Shown here piece by piece: positions 54,547-62,555 of a DNA stretch of 64,000 nt (within the stretch, counting starts at the first letter, position 1; each line of letters opens with the position of its first letter). Location: positions 1 through 64,000 of the forward strand of contig NZ_JAHLDU010000004.1 in assembly GCF_018861905.1 (NCBI RefSeq), written 5' to 3'. The notes below the pieces were generated by a model. That model did no database searches and had not been told where the DNA came from. It worked only from the letters and a program-made list of their open reading frames with translations. Source of the DNA: Clostridium sp. DSM 17811. Lineage in GTDB: Bacteria > Bacillota > Clostridia > Clostridiales > Clostridiaceae. The position numbers and the translations under genes were made by a program.

Positions 54547-54574
54547 AAAAGGTTGGCAGTTTTGCTGACCTTTT
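54547..54574 (+). terminator. Hairpin between araA and the transaldolase gene
   Basis: AAAAGGTTGGCA and TGCTGACCTTTT form a stem with a TTT loop, ending in TTTTAT. It probably lowers read-through into the transaldolase gene. Confidence 0.6.
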
Positions 54575-54591
54575 ATAAGGAGGCTAATTAT

Positions 54592-55239
54592 ATGAAATTA
54601 TTTATTGATACAGCTAATGTAGAAGATATCCGTGAAGCTAATGATATGGGTGTTATTTGTGGTGTTACCACTAACCCTTCACTAATTGCAAAAGAAGGTA
54701 GAGACTTTAATGAAGTTATAAAAGAAATAGCATCTATTGTAGACGGACCTATAAGTGGAGAAGTTATTTCTTTAGATTCAAAAGGTATGATAAAAGAAGG
54801 AAGAGAAATAGCAAAAATACATAAAAATATGATTGTTAAAATTCCAATGACGCAGGATGGTCTAAAGGCTGTTAAAGTACTTTCAAAAGAAGGAATAAAA
54901 ACAAATGTAACATTAATATTCTCAGCTGGACAAGCATTACTTGCAGCAAGAGCAGGAGCATCATATGTAAGTCCTTTCATTGGAAGACTTGATGATATAA
55001 ATGCTAATGCTATGGACTTAATAAGAACTATTGTTACAATCTTTAAAGTACATGCAATAGACACTGAAATAATTGCGGCTAGCATAAGAAATCCAATGCA
55101 TGTTACAGATGTTGCGGTTGCAGGGGCTCATATTGCGACTGTTCCACTTAAAATCATTAAACAGATGATAAAACATCCATTGACCGATGCTGGAATAGAA
55201 AAATTTGCTAAAGATTGGAAAGAAACTTTCGGAAAATAA
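54592..55239 (+). CDS. tal: Transaldolase (short TalC-type)
   Basis: 215 residues from the ATG at 54592 after AAGGAGG. Short transaldolase/fructose-6-phosphate aldolase family: [33 protein letters not shown], the Schiff-base lysine in [37 protein letters not shown] and [12 protein letters not shown]. It feeds xylulose 5-phosphate made from arabinose into the pentose phosphate pathway, which explains its place at the end of the ara operon. Confidence 0.92.
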   Translation: MKLFIDTANVEDIREANDMGVICGVTTNPSLIAKEGRDFNEVIKEIASIVDGPISGEVISLDSKGMIKEGREIAKIHKNMIVKIPMTQDGLKAVKVLSKEGIKTNVTLIFSAGQALLAARAGASYVSPFIGRLDDINANAMDLIRTIVTIFKVHAIDTEIIAASIRNPMHVTDVAVAGAHIATVPLKIIKQMIKHPLTDAGIEKFAKDWKETFGK

Positions 55240-55260
55240 TAATGAAATTATGTAGATAAT

Positions 55261-55301
55261 GTATGGAACCTTTCTTTAAAAGAAAGGTTCCATATTTTTT
55301 T
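55261..55301 (+). terminator. Terminator of the ara operon
   Basis: ATGGAACCTTTCTTT pairs perfectly with AAAGAAAGGTTCCAT, followed by seven T residues. Confidence 0.9.
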
Positions 55302-55309
55302 ATAAAATC

Positions 55310-55350
55310 TTGACATAAACTATTATATACAATAGCATTGTATATAATAG
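55310..55350 (+). promoter_or_regulatory. Promoter with a perfect inverted repeat
   Basis: TTGACA at 55310-55315 followed by CTATTATATACAA (55320-55332), TAGCA, and its exact inverse (55338-55350). The repeat overlaps the expected -10 region, so it is a probable operator of an unknown dimeric regulator (MarR- or GntR-like) controlling the ferredoxin gene. Confidence 0.5.
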
Positions 55351-55407
55351 AGTAGTTATAAATGAAATTGTTTCAATGAAAATAATATTGAGTATAGGAG
55401 TGTTTTT

Positions 55408-56184
55408 ATGGAATCGACAATTTATTGTTTTAGTGGTACGGGTAATTCTTTAAAGGTAGCCAAGGATATAGCTCTTGAATTAAAAGATACAGAAATAATA
55501 CAAATATGTACAAAAAATATGAATATTGACAATGCATCATCAAATAAAATTGGATTTATTTTTCCAGTATACGCTTCTGGAATTCCACTTTTAGTTAAAA
55601 AGTTTATTAAAGAAATTAGACTTAAAAAGGAGGCTTATGTTTATACTGTTGTAACTTTTGGATCAGCATCGGGGGCTTCTATAAAACAATTAGAAGAGCT
55701 GTTAACTGACAAGGGTATTAAACTTAGCGCTGCGTTTAAAGTCAAAATGCCAGGAAATTATCAAGTGATTTATGCACCTTATTCTGAGGAAAAACAGAAA
55801 AAGTGTTTTGACGATGAAAAAGCAAAAATAAGTGGAATTGTTAAAAGTTTAAATAATAATGAGATAGTTGGATTTAGTGGACTAGGCGAAAGCTTGATGA
55901 GGACAGTTGGTGGCATGGTTTACAGCAGCTTTAGCCCTTATGAAAAAGATAAAGATTTTTGGATAGACAAAAACTGTAATGGTTGCGGTACATGCTCAAA
56001 AGTATGTCCTACGAGTAATATAGAAATGATGGAGGGTAAACCACAATGGCAACATAAATGTGAGCAATGTCTTGCTTGTATGCAGTGGTGCCCACAAAAA
56101 TCAATTCAATATAAAAAAGTAACAATAAAAAGAGGTCGTTATCATCACCCAGATGTAGACGTTACGGAATTATTCCATTTATAA
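55408..56184 (+). CDS. EFR1-family flavodoxin/ferredoxin fusion protein
   Basis: 258 residues. An N-terminal flavodoxin-like domain (TIYCFSGTGNSLKVAKDIAL; VVTFGSASGASIKQLEELL) is joined to two C-terminal 4Fe-4S motifs, CNGCGTCSKVCPTSNIEM and CEQCLACMQWCPQKSIQY. This is the EFRO1/EFR1 group found in anaerobes, an internal electron carrier of unclear partner. Own promoter region; followed by a repeat motif and a terminator. Confidence 0.85.
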   Translation: MESTIYCFSGTGNSLKVAKDIALELKDTEIIQICTKNMNIDNASSNKIGFIFPVYASGIPLLVKKFIKEIRLKKEAYVYTVVTFGSASGASIKQLEELLTDKGIKLSAAFKVKMPGNYQVIYAPYSEEKQKKCFDDEKAKISGIVKSLNNNEIVGFSGLGESLMRTVGGMVYSSFSPYEKDKDFWIDKNCNGCGTCSKVCPTSNIEMMEGKPQWQHKCEQCLACMQWCPQKSIQYKKVTIKRGRYHHPDVDVTELFHL

Positions 56185-56201
56185 AAAGCGAGTTATTAAT
56201 A

Positions 56202-56228
56202 TTGCAGCGACCCAGGAAATGATTTAAT
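56202..56228 (+). repeat. 27-base intergenic motif, copy 2
   Basis: TTGCAGCGACCCAG followed by GAAATGATTTAAT, 24 of 27 identical to the copy at 47319-47345. It lies 18 bases after the EFR1 stop and directly before a terminator. Confidence 0.75.
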
Positions 56229-56230
56229 AT

Positions 56231-56280
56231 AACAAGCGTTAGGCTCTTTAAATAGAGATTTAACGTTTGTTTTATTTTTT
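56231..56280 (+). terminator. Terminator after the EFR1 gene
   Basis: AACAAGCGTTA pairs with TAACGTTTGTT (one wobble), with an inner CTCT/AGAG pair, then TTTATTTTTT. Confidence 0.75.
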
Positions 56281-56387
56281 GTAAAATTTAGGTTGACAAT
56301 AATAATAATTAAACATATAATAAAATTGAGTCAAATTTAATTGTATAAAACTAAAAAATAAATTAATTTTGAAGGGAAGTAAATAAT

Positions 56388-56867
56388 ATGAATTTTTATG
56401 ATTTTTCAGCAAAAGAAATGGATGGACAAGATATAAAGATGGAGGAATACAAGGGTAAGGTTGTTTTAGTTGTAAACACTGCAAGTAAGTGTGGATTAAC
56501 ACCACAGTTTGAAGGTCTTGAAAAATTATATAACGAATATAAGCAGCAAGGGTTTGAAATTCTAGGATTCCCTTGTAATCAGTTTGCAAAGCAGGATTCT
56601 GGCAGTAATGAAGAGATACAGCAGTTTTGTTTATTAAATTATGGAGTTAGTTTTACTATGTTTGAAAAAATAAATGTAAATGGACAAAATGCACATCCTT
56701 TATATAAATATTTAAAGAATGAGGAAAAAGGATTTTTAGGTAAGGAAATAAAATGGAATTTTACTAAATTTTTAATAAATACAGAAGGGCAAGTAATTAA
56801 GAGATATGCTCCAACAGTGCTTCCATTAAATATAAAAACAGATATAGAAAACTTATTAAAAAAATAA
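56388..56867 (+). CDS. Glutathione peroxidase-family thiol peroxidase
   Basis: 159 residues. The catalytic Cys35 lies in [19 protein letters not shown] (Cys, not selenocysteine). The Gln is in [17 protein letters not shown] and the Trp in [10 protein letters not shown]. It reduces hydroperoxides; bacterial Cys-type members mostly use thioredoxin rather than glutathione. Single gene with its own terminator. Confidence 0.9.
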   Translation: MNFYDFSAKEMDGQDIKMEEYKGKVVLVVNTASKCGLTPQFEGLEKLYNEYKQQGFEILGFPCNQFAKQDSGSNEEIQQFCLLNYGVSFTMFEKINVNGQNAHPLYKYLKNEEKGFLGKEIKWNFTKFLINTEGQVIKRYAPTVLPLNIKTDIENLLKK

Positions 56868-56877
56868 AATTGCATTT

Positions 56878-56917
56878 AAAAAACGGGGCTGTAATAAATT
56901 ACAGGCTCGTTTTTTAG
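56878..56917 (+). terminator. Terminator after the peroxidase gene
   Basis: AAAAAACGGGGCTGTAAT pairs with ATTACAGGCTCGTTTTTT with one mismatch and loop AA. Confidence 0.85.
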
Positions 56918-56952
56918 ATAATACAATGTTTTTAGTGTTTATTACAAAAACA

Positions 56953-57006
56953 TTGACTTTGTATCTATACGGTGCTAAGGTAATAGTATTATAACAATAC
57001 AAAGTA
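56953..57006 (+). promoter_or_regulatory. Promoter region with CTTTGTA/TACAAAG half-sites
   Basis: TTGACT at 56953-56958 overlaps CTTTGTA (56957-56963); its inverse TACAAAG is at 56998-57004. The same inverted pair occurs upstream of the gene at 58923 (58823-58886), and AATAGTAT (56982-56989) also recurs there (58790-58797). Candidate NrtR recognition elements. Confidence 0.4.
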
Positions 57007-57057
57007 GATTAGATTAGCATAGTCATAAAATAATAATAAACAATATAGAAAGGAAAA

Positions 57058-57984
57058 ATGATTATGAGAAATTTAGATATAAAAAATAAGGACGGATTAA
57101 CTGAAAAAGAGTTTTTGGGTAGTTATGTGCCAGGGAATTATGATAGACCATCTAATACAGTGGATATGTTACTTTTTACGATAGATGATATACCAGTAGA
57201 AGGGAAAGATCCTGATAAAGCGCTTAAATTGCTTTTGGTAAGGAGGGGCGACCATCCATATATTGGGTGTTATGGGATTCCGGGTGGGTTCGTTAATATT
57301 GATGAAGGATTAAGTACAGCTTGTTACAGAGAATTAAAAGAAGAAACTAATATTGATAGTGTGTATTTTGAGCAGTTAAAAACTTTTGGGGATCTAGTAG
57401 ATAGGGACCCGAGGATGAGGGTTATTTCGATAGCTTATTTGGCACTTGCTGATAAAACAAACATTAAGGCAGTAGCAGGTGATGATGCTACTTATGCGCA
57501 ATGGTTTACGGTAAAGAAAGATTTTGTTTCATCAGATAATTCTGGAATAGAGAGAGTTGATGTTTATAATATAACACTTATTTCTGATGATGGTGAGGTT
57601 AAAATTGGTTATGTCGTTTATGAAAGATTTGTTAAGAATGGCATTATTACAATTAAAGTACCATCTTATGAGCCACTTAAGTGGAGTAAAGATGAACTTG
57701 CTTTCGACCATATTGACGAAGTGTATTATGCGTTAGATAGACTTAAAAATAAGATAGAATACACCTCAATTGCTTTTTCATTACTTCCAAAATATTTTAC
57801 GTTAAGAGAAGCTCAAAAAATATATGAAGCTATTCTTAATTTAGGAAAACCTTTATCAAGGGCTAATTTTAGGCGCAAGATTAAGAAGATGGTTGTAGAA
57901 ACTGATAAAGAAAAAACAACTGCGGGAAGACCTGCAACTTGTTATATGTTTAATGAAAACTGGGAACATAATTTCTTAGACTAA
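57058..57984 (+). CDS. nrtR: NrtR-type Nudix transcriptional regulator of NAD metabolism
   Basis: 308 residues. The N-terminal Nudix domain has GFVNIDEGLSTACYRELKEE, a nearly complete Nudix box in which the usual Gly after RELKEE-x is Asn. The C-terminal winged helix (PKYFTLREAQKIYEAIL; GKPLSRANFRRKIKKM; GRPATCYMFNENW) is that of NrtR, which senses ADP-ribose and represses NAD salvage genes. The genes that follow, nicotinamidase and nicotinate phosphoribosyltransferase, are classic NrtR targets. The almost intact Nudix box means residual hydrolase activity is possible. Confidence 0.85.
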   Translation: MIMRNLDIKNKDGLTEKEFLGSYVPGNYDRPSNTVDMLLFTIDDIPVEGKDPDKALKLLLVRRGDHPYIGCYGIPGGFVNIDEGLSTACYRELKEETNIDSVYFEQLKTFGDLVDRDPRMRVISIAYLALADKTNIKAVAGDDATYAQWFTVKKDFVSSDNSGIERVDVYNITLISDDGEVKIGYVVYERFVKNGIITIKVPSYEPLKWSKDELAFDHIDEVYYALDRLKNKIEYTSIAFSLLPKYFTLREAQKIYEAILNLGKPLSRANFRRKIKKMVVETDKEKTTAGRPATCYMFNENWEHNFLD

Positions 57985-58037
57985 TAGGTTAATTATCACA
58001 TTTGGTGATAAATAATAAAAGAGAGGAAATGATATGC

Positions 58038-58691
58038 ATGATAAATTTACTAATAAATAAAATATTTGATATGCAAAATGAAATAAAGGGAAATGTAGTT
58101 AATTTAAATGACCTTCCAAAAGAAAAAACAGCTTTGATAGTTATGGATATGGTAAATGGTTTTGTCCACGCTGGAATAATGTCTTCACCAAGAGTTGAAA
58201 CTATTATAGATAATGTTGTAACTATTAATGAGCGTACATACGGATATAAGAAGGTGTTTTTTTTGGAGCAACATGATGAAAATTCTACTGAGTTTAAAAT
58301 CTACGGAAGACATTGCTTAAAAAATAGTACCGAGGCAGAACTTATTTCTTCATTGAACTGTGGAGCTACACTTCATAGTAATACTACAATAATCCATAAG
58401 AATAGTACTAATGGTTTCCATGCACCAGAATTTAAAACATGGCTTCATGAAAATGAAGCGCAAATTGAAAACTATATTATAGAAGGATGTTCAACGGATA
58501 TATGTGTTAAGCATTTTACAGAAACATTAAAAACATATTTTAATGAAAAAAATATTGATAGAAGAATTATTGTACCAATAGATTCAGTAGAAACCTTTGA
58601 CACTGGAACTCATGATGGTGATTTAATGAAAGTTATATCTCTTTGGGAAATGAAATCTAATGGCATAGAGGTAGTTGATACTATATTATAG
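58038..58691 (+). CDS. pncA: Nicotinamidase-like cysteine hydrolase
   Basis: 217 residues from the ATG at 58038, about nine bases after GAGAGGA; in-frame starts at 58002 and 58029 are upstream of or too close to that site. The isochorismatase-fold triad is visible: Asp in ALIVMDMVNGFVHAG, Lys in IIHKNSTNGFHAP, Cys in IIEGCSTDICVKHF. Nicotinamide to nicotinate is the likely reaction, supported by the flanking nrtR and pncB genes. Confidence 0.8.
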   Translation: MINLLINKIFDMQNEIKGNVVNLNDLPKEKTALIVMDMVNGFVHAGIMSSPRVETIIDNVVTINERTYGYKKVFFLEQHDENSTEFKIYGRHCLKNSTEAELISSLNCGATLHSNTTIIHKNSTNGFHAPEFKTWLHENEAQIENYIIEGCSTDICVKHFTETLKTYFNEKNIDRRIIVPIDSVETFDTGTHDGDLMKVISLWEMKSNGIEVVDTIL

Positions 58692-58716
58692 TTATTTCAT
58701 TAATAGTGTAGATTAT

Positions 58717-58755
58717 AAAATTAGTTCCTTTTATTGCCTAAAGGAACTAATTTTA
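58717..58755 (+). terminator. Terminator after the nicotinamidase gene
   Basis: AAAATTAGTTCCTT pairs with AAGGAACTAATTTT around a 10-base loop, then T/A-rich sequence. Confidence 0.75.
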
Positions 58756-58779
58756 TATATAAACCAATAGTATGGAATA

Positions 58780-58886
58780 TTGACAATGGAATAGTATATG
58801 ATATAATGATAGTACTACATAGGTACAAAGTATCTTGGATATAAAAAGAAAAATACTAATTTTTAATTTTTTATGAATGCTTTGTA
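58780..58886 (+). promoter_or_regulatory. Promoter and inverted half-sites before the 58923 gene
   Basis: TTGACA (58780-58785), 16-base spacer, TATAAT (58802-58807). AATAGTAT lies in the spacer (58790-58797). GTACAAAG (58823-58830) and CTTTGTAC (58879-58886) form an inverted pair in the leader, resembling the elements before nrtR. Confidence 0.55.
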
Positions 58887-58922
58887 CTGTTTTGATACTA
58901 AATAGATAAGGAGTGAAAGTGT

Positions 58923-59282
58923 ATGATGAATTATTATATGATAAAAATACTAAATGAATTGGTAAATGAGGGGAGAATAAATACACTATCCGGAGTTGTA
59001 AAGGATAATAACAGAAAGGTTTATATTGAAGGTAACGAGTATCAAGAATATAGCTTGGATTTGATTTTTCTTGTTGACACGGATGATCTATTTAAAAAGA
59101 CTATTGCGTTTACAATAACGACAAATTCATTTAGTTCAAAAATCGAAGTAATAAAACATTGTAGTACGATAAGTCAAATATTTAGTAGAAAGAAAGTTAA
59201 AGATGTTACTAACTATATAATAGATAAAATACTAGAATTTAAAAATAAAAATAACCAATGCTTAAATTTATTGAATGCTTAG
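58923..59282 (+). CDS. Uncharacterised 119-residue protein in the NAD salvage cluster
   Basis: Starts at ATG 58923 after AAGGAGTG. A soluble, mixed alpha/beta protein (LSGVVKDNNRKVYIEGNEYQ; LDLIFLVDTDDLFKKTIAFT; KVKDVTNYIIDKILEFKNK). No membrane segment, signal peptide or catalytic motif was recognised. It is 51 bases upstream of pncB and shares its promoter, so a role in NAD metabolism is possible. Confidence 0.6.
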   Translation: MMNYYMIKILNELVNEGRINTLSGVVKDNNRKVYIEGNEYQEYSLDLIFLVDTDDLFKKTIAFTITTNSFSSKIEVIKHCSTISQIFSRKKVKDVTNYIIDKILEFKNKNNQCLNLLNA

Positions 59283-59333
59283 ATAAAGCGAAAAATAATT
59301 AAGCCCAATAAAAATATTAAATTAAGGAGAAAT

Positions 59334-60821
59334 ATGAAAATGAGTAATGAATTCAATATTCGCGAGGAAAGAAATCTTTCAATGTTAATGGATTTTTATG
59401 AATTAACAATGTCAAATGGGTATTTTGTAAATGGGGTTTCAAACACAATTGTGTATTTTGATATGTTCTATAGAAAGAACCCAGATGGAGGAGGATTTTC
59501 AATAGCAGCGGGACTTGAACAACTTGTAGTGTTTGTTAAGAACTTAAAATTCACGAGAGAGGATGTAGATTTTTTAAGAAGCAAGGGCGTTTTATCAGAG
59601 GATTTTTTAGAGTATTTATTAGCATTTAAATTCTCAGGAGATATATATGCAATTCCAGAGGGTACAGTAGTATTTCCAAATGAGTCAATAGTCACAATTA
59701 AGGCAAAAGTAATTGAGGCACAACTTATAGAGACTATGTTACTTTTAACAATCAATCATCAAAGCTTAATAGCTACAAAAGCTAGCAGAATAGTGAGAGC
59801 TGCAAAGGGAAGACCAATACTTGAGCTTGGAGCAAGAAGAACCCATGGTGCTGATGCAGCTATAATGGGGGCAAGAGCATCATATATAGGTGGAGTAAGT
59901 GGAACGGCTACAACTATTGCAGATCAAATGTACGGGATTCCTGCTACTGGAACAATGGCACATTCATGGATACAATTCTTTGGAGATGAATACAAAGCTT
60001 TTGAAACATATGCAAAAACCTACCCAGATACATGTACGTTACTTGTTGATACATATAATGTTATAACTAGTGGTATACCAAATGCTATTAAGGTTTCCAA
60101 AGATGTTTTAGAGCCAATTGGAAAAAGGTTAAAAGCAATTAGACTTGATAGTGGAGATCTTGCTTATCTTTCAAAGAAAGTAAGAATTATGTTAGACGCA
60201 GCAGGGCTTACAGATTGTAAAATAGTAGCATCTAATAGCTTAGATGAGTTTATTATAACTGAATTATTAAATCAAAATGCTAAAATAGACATATTTGGTG
60301 TTGGTGAAAGATTAGTAACGGCCAAATCAGAACCAGTATTCGGTGGTGTTTATAAATTAGTGGCAGTTGAAGAAGAGGGAGAAGTTGTACCAAGAATTAA
60401 ATTGAGCGAAAGTGAAGAAAAAATTATTAATCCAGGATATAAAATGTGCTGGAGATTATATGACAAAAATACTCACAAGGCAATTGCGGATGTTATTACA
60501 CTTACAGGTGAGGTTATAAATGAAGCGGCGCCATATATAATCTTTGACCCAGTTCTTACTTGGAAGAAGAAAAAAGTTACCAATTTTTACGCAAAAAAGC
60601 TTCAAGTACCAATATTTCTTAACGGAGAGTGTGTATATGGATTACCAACTATAGAAGAAATTAGAGATTACTGCAAAAATCAAGTAGACAGCATATGGGA
60701 TGAAGTTAAGAGATTTTCTAATCCTCACAAGTATTTTGTTGATTTATCTCATGAACTTTGGTTAGTTAAGCAGGAATTAATTCGAAAATATAGAAATCTA
60801 GAAGAAAAAAATGAAAAATAA
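59334..60821 (+). CDS. pncB: Nicotinate phosphoribosyltransferase
   Basis: 495 residues, the longer bacterial form. Motifs: LMDFYELTMSNGYFVNG, FDMFYRKNPDGGGFSIAAGL, ILELGARRTHGADAAIMGAR, GTMAHSWIQFFGDE (the phosphorylated-His region), AIRLDSGDLAYLSKKVR, GVGERLVTAKSEPVFGGVYK. It makes nicotinate mononucleotide from nicotinate and PRPP with ATP. The ATG at 59334 or the ATG two codons later are both compatible with the AAGGAG site. Confidence 0.95.
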   Translation: MKMSNEFNIREERNLSMLMDFYELTMSNGYFVNGVSNTIVYFDMFYRKNPDGGGFSIAAGLEQLVVFVKNLKFTREDVDFLRSKGVLSEDFLEYLLAFKFSGDIYAIPEGTVVFPNESIVTIKAKVIEAQLIETMLLLTINHQSLIATKASRIVRAAKGRPILELGARRTHGADAAIMGARASYIGGVSGTATTIADQMYGIPATGTMAHSWIQFFGDEYKAFETYAKTYPDTCTLLVDTYNVITSGIPNAIKVSKDVLEPIGKRLKAIRLDSGDLAYLSKKVRIMLDAAGLTDCKIVASNSLDEFIITELLNQNAKIDIFGVGERLVTAKSEPVFGGVYKLVAVEEEGEVVPRIKLSESEEKIINPGYKMCWRLYDKNTHKAIADVITLTGEVINEAAPYIIFDPVLTWKKKKVTNFYAKKLQVPIFLNGECVYGLPTIEEIRDYCKNQVDSIWDEVKRFSNPHKYFVDLSHELWLVKQELIRKYRNLEEKNEK

Positions 60822-60926
60822 TTAAATGTACTTATATTAGTTATATGATATAGTGATTATGTGGCTGAGAAGAAAGAATAATTGGTAATATAAAGTAAAT
60901 TAGACTCAATAGGGAGGAAGGACATT

Positions 60927-61766
60927 ATGAAAACAAGGGAAATACGTAAAGTAGTAACAGGAACAACTCAGTATGATGGAGCTGGAGTAAAACTTGTTAG
61001 GGTGATTAGTTTACCTGATGTAAAAGAATTTGATCCATTTTTGATGTTGGATGCTTTTGATTCAATAGATCCAGATGATTATACCAAAGGTTTTCCATGG
61101 CACCCACATAGGGGGATAGAGACAGTTACTTACCTTATAAGTGGAGATATTGAGCATACAGATAGCTTAGGTAATAAGGGAAGTATATTAGATGGTTGTT
61201 GTCAATGGATGACAGCAGGTGGGGGAATCCTTCATCAGGAAATGCCCAAAATCTCAAATAGAATGCTTGGCGTTCAACTTTGGCTTAATCTACCTCAGAA
61301 GGATAAAATGACAAGTCCAAGGTATCGAGATATTAGAGCAGACATGGTAACTAAAATTGACGAAGATGATAACATCATTAGAGTTATTTCAGGGAATTAT
61401 AAAGGTAATTCAGGAGCCGTGCAAGGTGAACATGTGAAAATGTTATTCTTAGACGTTGAAATGAAAGCTGGTGCACGATGGGAATTAGAAACTATGATTG
61501 ACACAACACTGTTTGTATATATAGTGGAAGGTGAAGGGTGTTTTGATGATTCTAATGATAAATTGGTTCCAAGTAGAAGTGCAGTGCTTTTTAATGATGG
61601 TGAGAAATTAATAGTTAGCGCAACAGAGAAAGGGCTTCGTTTTCTTTTATTTTCAGGAGCTAAATTGAATGAGTCAATCGCATGGGGTGGACCTATTGTA
61701 ATGAACACCCAAGAGGAACTTAGGATGGCGTTTAAAGATATTGAGGATGGAACATTTGTTAAGTAG
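60927..61766 (+). CDS. Pirin-family cupin protein
   Basis: 279 residues with two cupin domains. The N-terminal metal site is FPWHPHRGIETVTYLISGDI with a later EH pair. WMTAGGGILHQEMP and LGVQLWLNLPQKDKM are pirin signatures. Bacterial pirins act as quercetinase-like dioxygenases or interact with metabolic enzymes; the role here is unknown. Ends at a strong terminator. Confidence 0.9.
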   Translation: MKTREIRKVVTGTTQYDGAGVKLVRVISLPDVKEFDPFLMLDAFDSIDPDDYTKGFPWHPHRGIETVTYLISGDIEHTDSLGNKGSILDGCCQWMTAGGGILHQEMPKISNRMLGVQLWLNLPQKDKMTSPRYRDIRADMVTKIDEDDNIIRVISGNYKGNSGAVQGEHVKMLFLDVEMKAGARWELETMIDTTLFVYIVEGEGCFDDSNDKLVPSRSAVLFNDGEKLIVSATEKGLRFLLFSGAKLNESIAWGGPIVMNTQEELRMAFKDIEDGTFVK

Positions 61767-61779
61767 CAAACAAAAGCTT

Positions 61780-61820
61780 AGGAGCAAGCAATAATTACAA
61801 ATTATTGTTTGCTCCTTTTT
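61780..61820. terminator. Bidirectional terminator between pirin and nlpC
   Basis: AGGAGCAAGCAATAAT pairs with ATTATTGTTTGCTCCT (one wobble) around TACAA, then five T residues. Confidence 0.85.
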
Positions 61821-61821
61821 C

Positions 61822-62319
61822 CTAATTGCTCGTTATTCTTCTTGCTGTATTATAATCAGGCATATATTTTAAATCTATAATTTTAATCGATGACCCAGTT
61901 TTAGGAGAATGTATAAATTTACCATTTCCAACATAAATGCCTACATGATAGACAGGATTACCAAAAAAAACTAAATCTCCTTTCTTAAGGGTAGATTTAC
62001 TAACTACACTGCCGTTTGATGTTTGAGATGATGCAATGCGTGGCAAATTTACTTTGAAATTATTATAAACATGCATAGTAAAACCAGAGCAATCAAAACC
62101 AGCAGTGGTAGTTCCGCCATATTTATATGGGATGCCGATAAAGGTTTCTGCATAGTCTACGATATTAGTCCCTGTAAGCTTGTTTTTACTTGCTGCTAAT
62201 TGAGTAATTTCTGTTGTGTATACAAGTGCCTCAGCATGCGCAGGCTTACTAGTAATACTTATTGAACCTGCAAGCAATAAAGCAAGAGCAAATGTTATAA
62301 TATTTTTAACTTTCTTCAT
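61822..62319 (-). CDS. Secreted NlpC/P60 (C40) cell-wall peptidase
   Basis: 165 residues. Signal peptide at 1-29 with a likely cut after PAHA. No SH3 or LysM wall-binding domain, so this is a minimal secreted catalytic domain. The triad is Cys77 in TTAGFDCSGFTMHVY, His125 in NPVYHVGIYVGNG and His137 in FIHSP. It cleaves gamma-D-Glu to diamino-acid bonds in peptidoglycan stem peptides. AAAGGAGG site upstream of 62319. Confidence 0.9.
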   Translation of the reverse strand: MKKVKNIITFALALLLAGSISITSKPAHAEALVYTTEITQLAASKNKLTGTNIVDYAETFIGIPYKYGGTTTAGFDCSGFTMHVYNNFKVNLPRIASSQTSNGSVVSKSTLKKGDLVFFGNPVYHVGIYVGNGKFIHSPKTGSSIKIIDLKYMPDYNTARRITSN

Positions 62320-62555
62320 TATGGCCTCCTTTGTAAACGTAATCTATTATTATATTCTACATAAATATAGGAAATCCCTTTAAAAAACAGAAACTTTTTT
62401 TAATTATACCAATTAAGGGCATAATGAATAATATTGTTTGAATGTGATATAATATAAGTGAATACATTGAAAGAAACATTTTGTATCAATTAAATGAAAA
62501 GTATTAACATTTTATAGTGAGAAGCGTGTAATTTATATGTATGGGAGTGGAATAT

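Noticed and set aside
54588-55085. 165-codon open frame on the minus strand
   Set aside because: It is antisense to the transaldolase gene, has no ribosome site and no recognisable protein features.
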